Assembly (NCBI RefSeq): GCF_020880695.1
Contig: NZ_JAJIWO010000004.1
Span: forward strand, 248,001 to 312,000
DNA from: Mucilaginibacter sp. UR6-11
GTDB lineage: Bacteria; Bacteroidota; Bacteroidia; Sphingobacteriales; Sphingobacteriaceae
Length of the DNA: 64,000 nucleotides
Direction: 5' to 3'
The position numbers and the translations under genes were made by a program. The notes below the pieces were generated by a model. It saw only the letters and a program-made list of their open reading frames with translations. It was not told the DNA's origin and ran no database searches. Of this stretch, positions 1-7,372 are shown piece after piece; positions within the stretch are counted from its first letter, which is position 1; every line of letters starts with the position of its first letter.

Positions 1-1
1 T

Positions 2-1075
2 GCGGACGAACAGGAAGCAGGCATATCGCCCGAGTTCTTTGATCCGGAGGGGGAAGAAGCCGAAGCCAGGCGGGGCCCATGGCGCCTGATCCTGATCGTA
101 CTTATAACTATGGCAGTAATAGGCGTAGGTGTTTTTGCGTTATACACATATCAGCCGGATACATTTGCCAGGATGGTATTCTGGAAACCGAAGGCTAAAG
201 TAATTGATTCGGTTAAACCAAAAGATACCCTAAAGGCAATTGTAGCGGATACTTTAAAATCCGATAGCCTTAAAGCTGATACAACAGGCGTTAAAGAAGA
301 TACGGTTGCCAAAACAACCCTGGGCACTAAAAAAGAACAGGTTATAAGTGTGCAACCGGCAGCTAAAACAAAAAAAGAAGATTTGATTGTTACCCGGTCC
401 ATACCTGCTCCAGCCAAAACAACGCCGGCCAAACCGGGCGCCGCGGGTGCAGCGGCTGTAAAACAATCTGCTGCAACAGGCACCCACCGTTTCGAGGTTT
501 ACGCGGGTGATTGCAGGACGATGACCGAAGTTGTCCAGTTAATTAAAAGATTAAAAAAGAACGGGCTCGACGCGTGGTTGGTACCGGACGGTACCGGACC
601 GCTTTACCACGTATCTGTAGGCTATTTCGCTACCCACCTGGAAGCAAAGGACTTTGCCTCAAAGGCTATTGAGGCGGGCAAAATACCCCGCGGCAATGCC
701 TATGCCATCGAGATAACACCTAAAACCCAGGCGATAGTTGCATCAACTGTACCAAACCAAACCGCACCGGCCAAACCAAAGATCATTAAGAACAGCGCGG
801 GCGTAAGACAATCTGATGCCACAGGTACCCGTCGTTTCGAGGTTTACGCAGGCGATTGCCGGACGATGGCCGAAGTTATTCAGTTAATTAAAAAATTAAA
901 AAAGAACGGGCTCGACGCGTGGTTGGTACCGGACGGTACCGGACCGCTTTATCACGTATCTGTCGGCCATTTTGCCACCCGCCAGGAGGCTAAGGACTTT
1001 GCCTTTAAAGCTATTGAAGCAAACAAGATACCCAGCGGCGACGCCTATCCAATTGAAATTATACCACAAAAATAA
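2..1075 (+). CDS. SPOR-domain membrane protein, 5' end cut by window edge
   Basis: The frame is open from the first bases of the window, so the N-terminus is missing. The first in-frame ATG (110) would cut a transmembrane helix in half: hydrophobic residues run from about 85 to 150 (WRLILIVLITMAV then IGVGVFALYTY). After the helix comes a Lys/Thr/Ala/Pro-rich linker, then two copies of a roughly 75-residue SPOR-type domain (FEVYAGDCRTM to the end of each copy), separated by another Pro/Ala linker. SPOR domains bind denuded septal peptidoglycan, so a cell-envelope protein with a short cytoplasmic N-terminus and periplasmic C-terminus is inferred. It lies 12 bp before exbB and is probably in the same operon. 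Family assignment is good; the specific role (division or envelope tethering) is unknown. Confidence 0.8.
   Translation, partial: ADEQEAGISPEFFDPEGEEAEARRGPWRLILIVLITMAVIGVGVFALYTYQPDTFARMVFWKPKAKVIDSVKPKDTLKAIVADTLKSDSLKADTTGVKEDTVAKTTLGTKKEQVISVQPAAKTKKEDLIVTRSIPAPAKTTPAKPGAAGAAAVKQSAATGTHRFEVYAGDCRTMTEVVQLIKRLKKNGLDAWLVPDGTGPLYHVSVGYFATHLEAKDFASKAIEAGKIPRGNAYAIEITPKTQAIVASTVPNQTAPAKPKIIKNSAGVRQSDATGTRRFEVYAGDCRTMAEVIQLIKKLKKNGLDAWLVPDGTGPLYHVSVGHFATRQEAKDFAFKAIEANKIPSGDAYPIEIIPQK
455..1075 (+). repeat. 345-bp tandem duplication encoding two SPOR domains
   Basis: Two direct copies with a period of 345 bp, for example TTCGAGGTTTACGC at 491 and again at 836. The copies start near 455 and 800. 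A core of about 60 bp covering the residues KKNGLDAWLVPDGTGPLY is almost identical at DNA level, while the flanks have drifted. The unit includes the Pro/Ala linker as well as the domain. Confidence 0.85.
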
Positions 1076-1087
1076 CACAACATATTA

Positions 1088-1789
1088 ATGCAAGCAGTTA
1101 CAGACACCGTTAACAAATTAACAGATACCGCTAACCATGCTGCACAGCAGTTAGCAGCTATACCAACCCAGGAACTTCGTTTTGGCGATTTACTGCTTAA
1201 GGGCGGTTGGGTAATGATCCCGATAGGTATCTTAGCTGTACTTGGATTGGTTATATTTTTTGAAAGATATTTTACCATTCGTAAAGCCTCAAAAAACGAG
1301 AATAACCTGATGCAGCAGGTGCGCAGCAGCATCCTGTCGGGCAACCTGGAGTCGGCTATTGCCATTTGCCGTAACAATAACTCGCCATTGGGCCGTATGT
1401 TGCAAAAGGGCCTGCTACGCATTGGCCGCCCTATAAAAGATATTGAAGGCGCTATTGAAAACATAGGCAAGCTGGAAGTATCCAAGCTCGAAAAAAACAT
1501 AGGCATCCTGGGCATTGTAGCCGGTATAGCGCCCATGTTTGGTTTCCTGGGCACCATTGCCGGGGTAATTAAGATTTTTTATGATATTTCAAAAACTGAT
1601 AACATCAGTATGGGCGTCATATCAGGCGGTTTATATGTAAAGATGGTGACATCGGCAGCAGGTTTATTTGTAGGTATTGTGGCCTACGTTTGTTACCACA
1701 TTTTAAACATGATGGTTGACAAAGTGATCCTAAAATTAGAGACCGATGCCATTGAATTTATTGACCTGTTAGAAGAACCCAGCAAATAA
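1088..1789 (+). CDS. exbB: MotA/TolQ/ExbB proton channel protein
   Basis: This 233-residue inner-membrane protein has the ExbB/TolQ layout: one helix at about 41-58, a cytoplasmic loop, then two helices at about 138-163 and 182-206. The family motif is visible in the second helix (FGFLGTIAGV) and a conserved Thr-Ser-Ala-Ala stretch in the third. ExbB forms the pentameric stator through which protons flow to energise TonB. The stop codon overlaps the exbD start by one base (TAATG), which points to translational coupling. The order SPOR, ExbB, ExbD, TonB is common in Bacteroidota. Whether it serves TonB or a Tol-like function cannot be decided from sequence alone, but the TonB-like gene two places downstream favours TonB. 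Confidence 0.93.
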   Translation: MQAVTDTVNKLTDTANHAAQQLAAIPTQELRFGDLLLKGGWVMIPIGILAVLGLVIFFERYFTIRKASKNENNLMQQVRSSILSGNLESAIAICRNNNSPLGRMLQKGLLRIGRPIKDIEGAIENIGKLEVSKLEKNIGILGIVAGIAPMFGFLGTIAGVIKIFYDISKTDNISMGVISGGLYVKMVTSAAGLFVGIVAYVCYHILNMMVDKVILKLETDAIEFIDLLEEPSK

Positions 1790-2190
1790 TGAATTTAAGA
1801 AAGAGAAAAAGGGGGGCATCTGCCGAGATACATACCTCGGCCATGAATGATATCATGTTCTTCCTGCTTTTGTTTTTCCTGATCGCGTCAACGGTTACCA
1901 ACCCAAACGTGATCAAACTGATGCTGCCAAAATCATCAAGCGGCCAGTCGGTATCCAAAAAAACAATTACGGTATCTATAACCAAGGATCTGAAATATTA
2001 CGTTGATAAAAAAGAGATCCCGGTAACCGACCTGAACGCGACACTGCTGAGCTATAAAACGTTGGCTACCGAACTTACCATAGTGCTGTATGTAGATAAA
2101 ACCGTAGCAATACAGGACGTGGTACAGGTAATGGATATAGCGCAGAAACTGAATATTAAACTGGTATTAGCTACAGAGCCGAAGGGATAA
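1789..2190 (+). CDS. exbD: ExbD/TolR biopolymer transport protein
   Basis: A 133-residue protein with a basic cytoplasmic N-terminus (RKRKR), one membrane helix at about 20-36 and a periplasmic domain of about 95 residues. The helix opens with Asp21 in MNDIMFFLL, the residue family members use for proton transfer. ExbD sits as a dimer inside the ExbB pentamer. It begins on the last base of the exbB stop codon and is followed by a hairpin-containing 71-bp gap before the TonB gene. Confidence 0.93.
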   Translation: MNLRKRKRGASAEIHTSAMNDIMFFLLLFFLIASTVTNPNVIKLMLPKSSSGQSVSKKTITVSITKDLKYYVDKKEIPVTDLNATLLSYKTLATELTIVLYVDKTVAIQDVVQVMDIAQKLNIKLVLATEPKG

Positions 2191-2191
2191 A

Positions 2192-2255
2192 TTAGTCATT
2201 GGTCATTAGTCATTGGGATATTGCTGATGACTAATGACCGATGACCAATGACTAA
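2192..2255. repeat. Intergenic inverted repeat inside the exbD-tonB gap
   Basis: The arms TTAGTCATTGGTCAT (2192-2206) and ATGACCAATGACTAA (2241-2255) are perfect 15-bp reverse complements, and imperfect pairing continues inward because each arm repeats the motif GTCATTAGTCATT. The hairpin fills almost all of the gap between two genes of one operon. There is no T-tract after it. It may attenuate or protect the transcript, or be a dispersed repeat. Confidence 0.75.
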
Positions 2256-2261
2256 ATAAAA

Positions 2262-3077
2262 ATGAACTACCAACAGGAAGAAAATAACTATCCAAAAGCA
2301 TTTTTAGCGACAGGCATTATCCTGGCGTTTATAATGGCTTTATGTTATTTTATTGTGTTTACCAATCCGCCGAAACCGGAAGATGGTACCGGGGGGATAT
2401 TGGTGAATTACGGTACCACAGACGAAGGCATGGGCAGCGACTACATGAGTACCGAGCAGCCTTCGCAATCAGAAAAAGCAAATCATACCAAACCCGATAA
2501 AGTTACCCCCGCCCCGCCTACCGAGCAAAAAACACAGGCCGAAAGCAGTGACAAGACCGTAGTAACCCAAAATACAGAGGACGCGCCCGAAGTGGCAGCC
2601 AATACCAAAAAACCGGCCAATACCGTGGCAACGCAGCCCACCAAAGCGGTTGCCAAACCAACGGTTAATCAAAACGCGCTATATAAGGGCAAAACCAATA
2701 ACGGCGTTGGCGAAGGCGACGGAACAACCGGCACCCCGGGCAACCAGGGCAAGCCAACCGGCAGCACCCTAACCAATAATTATAACGGCACCGGGTCAGG
2801 CAATGGCGGCAGTTTAATGATGGCGCAGCGTAACTTTACCAGCAAGCCGGCAATCAGCGATGATGGCAGGCACAGCGGCAAAGTAATGGTTGATATCCGC
2901 GTTGATAAAAATGGCAATGTGGTTTATGCCCGCGCAGGCGCCCGCGGTACTACCATAAGCGACTCCAACCTCCTGCAAAAATGCGAGGACGCCGTTAAAA
3001 ACTCCAAACTCAACCCGCTTGATTCGGCACCCGACCCGCAAATTGGTACGGTAGTGTTCGTATTTAAGGTTAATTAA
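2262..3077 (+). CDS. TonB family energy transducer
   Basis: This 271-residue protein has a single N-terminal helix at about 14-34, followed by a long Pro/Lys/Thr-rich and then Gly/Asn-rich spacer (about 36-190) and a C-terminal domain (about 195-271) that ends in a TonB_C-like pattern: GKVMVDIRVDKNGNV, then a final strand TVVFVFKV. TonB spans the periplasm and passes proton-motive energy from ExbB/ExbD to outer-membrane receptors, such as the barrel receptor encoded at 21.8-24.4 kb. The C-terminal domain is divergent from enteric TonB, as is usual in this phylum. It is the last gene of the operon; convergent hairpins follow. Confidence 0.88.
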   Translation: MNYQQEENNYPKAFLATGIILAFIMALCYFIVFTNPPKPEDGTGGILVNYGTTDEGMGSDYMSTEQPSQSEKANHTKPDKVTPAPPTEQKTQAESSDKTVVTQNTEDAPEVAANTKKPANTVATQPTKAVAKPTVNQNALYKGKTNNGVGEGDGTTGTPGNQGKPTGSTLTNNYNGTGSGNGGSLMMAQRNFTSKPAISDDGRHSGKVMVDIRVDKNGNVVYARAGARGTTISDSNLLQKCEDAVKNSKLNPLDSAPDPQIGTVVFVFKVN

Positions 3078-3166
3078 GAATATCGTTCTTTTTCTGATAA
3101 GTATGATTATGGCGCGCGTGGTACGGATTACTATGACGAAAGGATTGGGTCATTACCTTTATTTTA

Positions 3167-3221
3167 GTTAAGCTGAAAGCTTAACATGTCTTAGGACGAA
3201 GTTACGCTAGGCTAAACTTCG
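3167..3221. terminator. Two small hairpins between convergent genes
   Basis: GTTAAGCT (3167-3174) and AGCTTAAC (3178-3185) form an 8-bp stem with a 3-base loop. A second stem pairs CGAAGTT (3197-3203) with AACTTCG (3215-3221). They lie between the tonB-like gene and the leftward response regulator, where a bidirectional terminator would be expected. Neither has a clean T-tract, so termination is only a suggestion. Confidence 0.4.
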
Positions 3222-3256
3222 ACCAGTATTGGTAGCCAGCTTCAGTTTCAACAATA

Positions 3257-3631
3257 CTAATTCACCGCATCCTGCAAACAATGCGCCTTTACTTTTTCCA
3301 TAAAAAAGTTCAGGTCGAATGGTTTGGCAATATGGTCGTCGGCGCCGCAGTCTTTGCTAATCTGCGGCAGGTCGCAGTTGGCCGATACCAGGATTACCGG
3401 CAGGTGTTTAATATCCTCGGTAGTTTTAATATAATTACACATTGATTGCCCGGTCTCGCCACTCAATTGCAGGTCAAGTAAAACTAATCCAACTTCCTTC
3501 TCGTGTAACCGTCTTCTCGCCATTCCGGTGTCTCCCAGACTAATCACTTTGTAGCCACCCATTTCCAGTAAAATACTCATCATTTCGGCAATAACGGGTT
3601 CATCTTCTATTACAAGTACCTTTTTTTCCAT
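3257..3631 (-). CDS. Single-domain response regulator (receiver only)
   Basis: This protein of 124 residues is a CheY-like receiver with no output domain. Visible landmarks are the acidic pair Glu9-Asp10 in VLVIEDEP, the phosphoacceptor Asp53 in LVLLDLQLSG, the Thr/Ser switch position Ser83 in LVSAN, and the conserved Lys103 in IAKPFD. The start is placed at the ATG at 3631 because the receiver fold begins directly there; an upstream ATG (3661) would add ten residues unlike the family. No histidine kinase is adjacent, so its partner is unknown. Such stand-alone receivers typically work in phosphorelays. Confidence 0.88.
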   Translation of the reverse strand: MEKKVLVIEDEPVIAEMMSILLEMGGYKVISLGDTGMARRRLHEKEVGLVLLDLQLSGETGQSMCNYIKTTEDIKHLPVILVSANCDLPQISKDCGADDHIAKPFDLNFFMEKVKAHCLQDAVN

Positions 3632-3704
3632 ACTAAATTGATTGTAACTATATAATTGCAATTGTTATACCATAATCGGCCGCTTCCCTGCTGTAAAATT
3701 ATTA

Positions 3705-3734
3705 TTGGTTGAAGTCAGCCAAAGCTTAACTTTG
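3705..3734 (+). promoter_or_regulatory. Probable promoter of folC
   Basis: TTG at 3705-3707, a 19-bp spacer, then TAACTTTG at 3727-3734. This matches the Bacteroidota pattern of a TTTG-like -33 element and a TAnnTTTG -7 box with 19-21 bp between. The -7 box ends 8 bp before the folC ATG, so the 5' leader would be extremely short. Confidence 0.6.
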
Positions 3735-3742
3735 CCGCTAGC

Positions 3743-5056
3743 ATGACCTATCAACAAACCATCGATTACCTGTACGCACAATTGCCCGTATTTACCCGCG
3801 TAGGCGTATCTGCCTACAAAGCTGATCTGAGTAATACTATCCGGCTTTGCAACCGGCTGGATAACCCGCAGCATAAATTCAGGACCATTCATATCGCCGG
3901 TACTAACGGCAAGGGGTCAACCTCGCATATGCTGGCGGCGGTACTGCAAACAGCGGGCTACAAAACCGGGTTGTACACATCGCCCCATTTAAAAGATTTC
4001 AGGGAGCGGATCCGCATTAATGGCGAAATGATCAGCGAACAAGCGGTGATTGATTTTGTGGCCGGCCATAAAGCAGACTTTGAAGCTATCCAGCTTTCTT
4101 TTTTTGAAATGACGGTGGGCCTGGCCTTTGATAGCTTTGCAAAAGAAAAAGTGGATATCGCGGTTATTGAAACCGGGTTGGGCGGCAGGCTTGATTCAAC
4201 CAATATCATCACCCCGCTGCTGTCTGTCATCACCAACATTGGCTGGGACCACATGAATATACTGGGCGATACCCTGCAACTGATCGCTGCGGAGAAAGCC
4301 GGTATCATCAAACCCAATGTCCCCGTCATCATTGGCGAAAAGCAGGCCGAAGTGGCCGATATCTTTATCCGCAAAGCGGAAAAAGAAAATGCACCAATCA
4401 GCTTTGCTTCGGATCTGTTTGAGGTAAGGGCACAGTTAGACTTAAAAGATGAGCAGGCGGCAAAAGGCTACGATGAATTACTGGATGTGGAGGCTACCCG
4501 CAACGCGCCACCCGAAACTTACCATTTACAACTCGACCTAACCGGCAGTTACCAGTTAAAAAATTTAAAAACTGTTTTATCAGCAGTAGATGAATTGCGC
4601 CGGCAAGGCTTTCTGATTAGCGACGGGCATGTTAAAACAGCATTACGCCAGGTTAAGGCGCTTACCGGTTTGCACGGCCGTTGGGAAACTTTAAACAACA
4701 ACCCGCTAACCATTTGTGATACGGGCCATAATCCGGACGGAATACAGGAAGTGCTAAAAAACATTGCGCGGATAAAATATACCCGGTTGCACTTTGTTAT
4801 TGGTATGGTGAATGATAAGGACAGCAGTAAGGTGCTGGCTATGCTGCCTAAAGACGCGGTTTACTATTTTTGCCGGCCGGATATTCCGCGCGGGTTACCG
4901 GCCGAAAGCTTAAAGCAACAGGCAGGAAGCTTCGGCTTAACGGGCCAGGTCTGCGCGTCGGTAAAAGACGCCCTGGCATCGGCACAAAAAAATGCGGAAG
5001 ATGGCGACCTGGTATTTGTTGGCGGCAGCACGTTTGTAGTTGCCGAAGTTGTGTGA
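3743..5056 (+). CDS. folC: Bifunctional folylpolyglutamate / dihydrofolate synthase
   Basis: This 437-residue protein has the Mur-ligase-type P-loop GTNGKGST at about 53-60, the folate-binding stretch TSPHLKDFRERI after it, the central NIGWDHMNILGDT motif and the C-terminal DTGHNPDG motif. It adds glutamate to dihydropteroate or to folates in an ATP-dependent reaction in the cytoplasm. The length is normal for the family. It appears to have its own promoter just upstream and is followed 19 bp later by an oxidoreductase gene. Confidence 0.95.
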   Translation: MTYQQTIDYLYAQLPVFTRVGVSAYKADLSNTIRLCNRLDNPQHKFRTIHIAGTNGKGSTSHMLAAVLQTAGYKTGLYTSPHLKDFRERIRINGEMISEQAVIDFVAGHKADFEAIQLSFFEMTVGLAFDSFAKEKVDIAVIETGLGGRLDSTNIITPLLSVITNIGWDHMNILGDTLQLIAAEKAGIIKPNVPVIIGEKQAEVADIFIRKAEKENAPISFASDLFEVRAQLDLKDEQAAKGYDELLDVEATRNAPPETYHLQLDLTGSYQLKNLKTVLSAVDELRRQGFLISDGHVKTALRQVKALTGLHGRWETLNNNPLTICDTGHNPDGIQEVLKNIARIKYTRLHFVIGMVNDKDSSKVLAMLPKDAVYYFCRPDIPRGLPAESLKQQAGSFGLTGQVCASVKDALASAQKNAEDGDLVFVGGSTFVVAEVV

Positions 5057-5075
5057 AAAATTCTATTTTTATCGC

Positions 5076-6065
5076 ATGAGCAAAATTACCTGGGGTATAA
5101 TTGGCTGCGGCAACGTAACCGAGAAAAAAAGCGGGCCGGCGCTAAGCAAAGTGCCCAACAGCAAACTGATAGCTGTAATGCGCCGCGATGCTGAAAAAGC
5201 TGCGGACTACGCCCGCAGGCATAACGTAGCCAAATGGTATGACGATGGCGAAAAGCTGATGGACGATGCCGGTATTAATTCGGTTTATGTAGCCACTCCC
5301 CCGGCCTCTCATCTTGATTATACACTGGCCGCTTTAAAAAAGGGATTGAACGTTTATATTGAAAAACCGGTAACCTTAAATGCCGCCGAAGCCATTGTGA
5401 TAGCTGATGCTGTTAAGCAAAGCTCCGGCAAAGTTTCAATAGCGCATTACCGCAGGGCACAGCCGTTTTTCCTGAAGATAAAAGAGCTTTTAGACGCGGG
5501 GCTAATCGGCGATATCCGCACCGTACAAATACGGATGTGGCAAAGCAGGAAACCGGCCCTGGTAACCCACCTGGAAGCTAACTGGCGCGTAAACCCGGCC
5601 CTGTCGGGCGGCGGTTACTTTCATGACCTTTCTCCGCACCAGCTCGACCTGATGTTATATTTTTTTGGCGAACCCGAGTATTATCATGGCCACGCGCTAA
5701 ATCAATCGGGCGTAAATCCCTGCGATGACCATGTAAGCGGCCAGCTGATATTTAAAAGCGGGGTTGTGGTAGACGGGTCGTGGTGCTTCAACGTAGCCGA
5801 AGAAGAATCGGTTGACAGTTGTGAAATAATAGGCTCAAAAGGCAGCATCCGCTTTCCGTTCTTTAATGCACCGCATACCATAACGTTAAGAACCGGTAAT
5901 AACGAGGAGCTTATAAATTTTGCCCCGCTTGAACACGTACAGCAACCCCTGATTGAAAAAGTGGTTAACTATTTTAACGGCCAGGGGCCCAACCCCTGCT
6001 CAATTGATGAGGCTATTGTTTTGATGAAGATAATCGACGCGTTTACCCTCCCAACCCTCCCCTAA
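5076..6065 (+). CDS. Gfo/Idh/MocA family NAD(P)-dependent oxidoreductase
   Basis: This 329-residue protein opens with a Rossmann motif (GIIGCGNV, residues 7-14) and has the family Glu-Lys-Pro signature (YIEKPVTLN, about 91-99) and a substrate-domain stretch GGGYFHDLSPHQLD. Members oxidise or reduce sugars and inositols; the substrate is not predictable here. The ATG at 5076 is chosen because an upstream start at 5040 would precede the Rossmann strand by 12 extra residues and overlap folC. A TATTTTTA box lies at 5064-5071. The last residues (TLPTLP) are encoded by the left arm of a terminator-like hairpin, and the stop codon sits in its loop. Confidence 0.87.
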   Translation: MSKITWGIIGCGNVTEKKSGPALSKVPNSKLIAVMRRDAEKAADYARRHNVAKWYDDGEKLMDDAGINSVYVATPPASHLDYTLAALKKGLNVYIEKPVTLNAAEAIVIADAVKQSSGKVSIAHYRRAQPFFLKIKELLDAGLIGDIRTVQIRMWQSRKPALVTHLEANWRVNPALSGGGYFHDLSPHQLDLMLYFFGEPEYYHGHALNQSGVNPCDDHVSGQLIFKSGVVVDGSWCFNVAEEESVDSCEIIGSKGSIRFPFFNAPHTITLRTGNNEELINFAPLEHVQQPLIEKVVNYFNGQGPNPCSIDEAIVLMKIIDAFTLPTLP

Positions 6066-6076
6066 GGGAGGGTTTT
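6055..6076 (+). terminator. Rho-independent terminator after the oxidoreductase
   Basis: CCCTCCC (6055-6061) pairs with GGGAGGG (6066-6072) around a 4-base loop, followed by TTTT. The oxidoreductase stop codon TAA (6063-6065) lies inside the loop. The A/T flanks extend the stem to nine pairs. Confidence 0.75.
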
Positions 6077-6118
6077 AAAATTGCCTGTTAAAAATTTCCC
6101 TTCGGGAGACTGGTGGGT

Positions 6119-6292
6119 TTATTTCTTCTTCGGCACCCTGGCACCTTCTTTCCTGGCCTCTGATAAACCGATAGCAACCGCTTGTTTTTTGCTGGTCACT
6201 TTTTTACCGCTCCCGCTTTTTAGCTTGCCTTCTTTCATTTCGTGCATGGTTTCCGCTACTTTTTCCCCTGCTTTTTCTGAATATTTTGCCAT
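6119..6292 (-). CDS. Small basic DUF6496-like protein (57 residues)
   Basis: The minus strand reads an uninterrupted 57-codon frame from ATG at 6292 to TAA at 6119-6121. The product is very basic and helical in character, beginning MAKYSEKAGEKVAETMHEMK, continuing through KLKSGSGKKVTSKKQAVAIG and ending LSEARKEGARVPKKK. This matches my memory of the DUF6496 family, short Lys-rich proteins seen in many soil bacteria, whose function is not known; a nucleic-acid-binding role is only a guess from the charge. It lies between a rightward terminator and a rightward phosphorylase gene, so it is transcribed alone. The reverse strand also stays open for 77 codons, but that reading gives an unlikely Phe/Pro-rich product. 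Confidence 0.8.
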   Translation of the reverse strand: MAKYSEKAGEKVAETMHEMKEGKLKSGSGKKVTSKKQAVAIGLSEARKEGARVPKKK

Positions 6293-6351
6293 GGTATTTA
6301 ATTTAAGTAAATGATATTAACCCATGCAAAATATTTGCCAATTTTACGCGG

Positions 6352-7224
6352 ATGAACCGGATATCAGAAACTGACTTAATTTTAAACGCCGACGGCAGTG
6401 CCTATCATTTAAATCTGCATCCGGGCGATATTGCCGAGACCGTTATAACCGTGGGCGATCCGGACCGGGTTGGCGGGATAAGCAAGTATTTTGATACCAT
6501 CGAGCTAAAAAAAGGGAAACGCGAATTCATTACCCATACCGGCGCTATTGGCAATAAAAGGATAACCGTACTTTCAACAGGCATTGGTACTGATAATATT
6601 GATATCGTGTTTAATGAGCTGGATGCATTGGTCAATATTGATTTTAATACCCGCACGGTTAATCCGGTTTTACGCAGTTTAAAACTGGTACGCATAGGCA
6701 CATCTGGTGCTGTACAGGCTGATATACCCGTTGATAGCCTGTTATTATCGTCGGCAGCTTTTGGGTTGGATCCGCTGATGCTTTATTATCAGCAGGCATT
6801 AACCGCTAACGAACAGGCGCTGCTAACCGCTTTTAAAAATGTATTGCCTGCCGGCGCCCCGCTGTCGCCTTATGTGGCGTCGGCAGGGCAAAGCCTGTTA
6901 GCCGCATTAGGCAAGGGCGAAGAGCAGGGCATAACTATTACCGCCCCGGGTTTTTACGCGCCGCAAGGCAGGCAGGTACGGGCAACAGCGGCTATCCCGC
7001 AGTTAATGGACATTATACAGCAATTTAATTTTAACGGGCAACGCATAACCAACCTGGAGATGGAAACAGCCGGCATATATGGTTTGGCCGCAGCGTTGGG
7101 TCACCAGGCGGTATCCTGCAATGTTATACTGGCTAACCGGATTACCCAAAAATTCAGCACCCAACCGGCAAAGATCATGGACCATTATATTAAACACTTG
7201 CTGGATAAGCTAACCCGAGCCTGA
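6352..7224 (+). CDS. Nucleoside phosphorylase (PNP/UDP family)
   Basis: This 290-residue protein resembles uridine phosphorylases of the PNP_UDP_1 family: an N-terminal VGDPDRV phosphate-binding motif (about 35-41), STGIGTDN in the middle, and the C-terminal substrate motif NLEMETAGIYGL (about 233-244). These enzymes cleave nucleosides with phosphate to a free base and ribose 1-phosphate. The MET-A signature favours pyrimidine nucleosides or a mixed specificity, but this is not certain. It stands alone between a leftward small gene and a membrane protein gene. It may act in salvage alongside the class II purine phosphorylase at 9.6 kb. Confidence 0.85.
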   Translation: MNRISETDLILNADGSAYHLNLHPGDIAETVITVGDPDRVGGISKYFDTIELKKGKREFITHTGAIGNKRITVLSTGIGTDNIDIVFNELDALVNIDFNTRTVNPVLRSLKLVRIGTSGAVQADIPVDSLLLSSAAFGLDPLMLYYQQALTANEQALLTAFKNVLPAGAPLSPYVASAGQSLLAALGKGEEQGITITAPGFYAPQGRQVRATAAIPQLMDIIQQFNFNGQRITNLEMETAGIYGLAAALGHQAVSCNVILANRITQKFSTQPAKIMDHYIKHLLDKLTRA

Positions 7225-7372
7225 CCTGCCGACCCGGCGGGCATTGCATAAAGCGGCACCCGGAGATACTATTATTTTGAAAAATCCCGCGGATTAACTA
7301 TTATGCTTATCTTCAAAACATATAACCGGCTGCAACGTTGCCTGTTAAATTTTTAATACCCTATTGAATTTT

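Noticed and set aside
3167..3221. Full intrinsic terminator after tonB
   Set aside because: The stems are short and no T-tract follows, so it is listed with low confidence only.
6081..6314. A 77-codon plus-strand frame rich in Phe, Leu and Pro
   Set aside because: It is the antisense of the DUF6496-like gene; the minus-strand product is far more protein-like.
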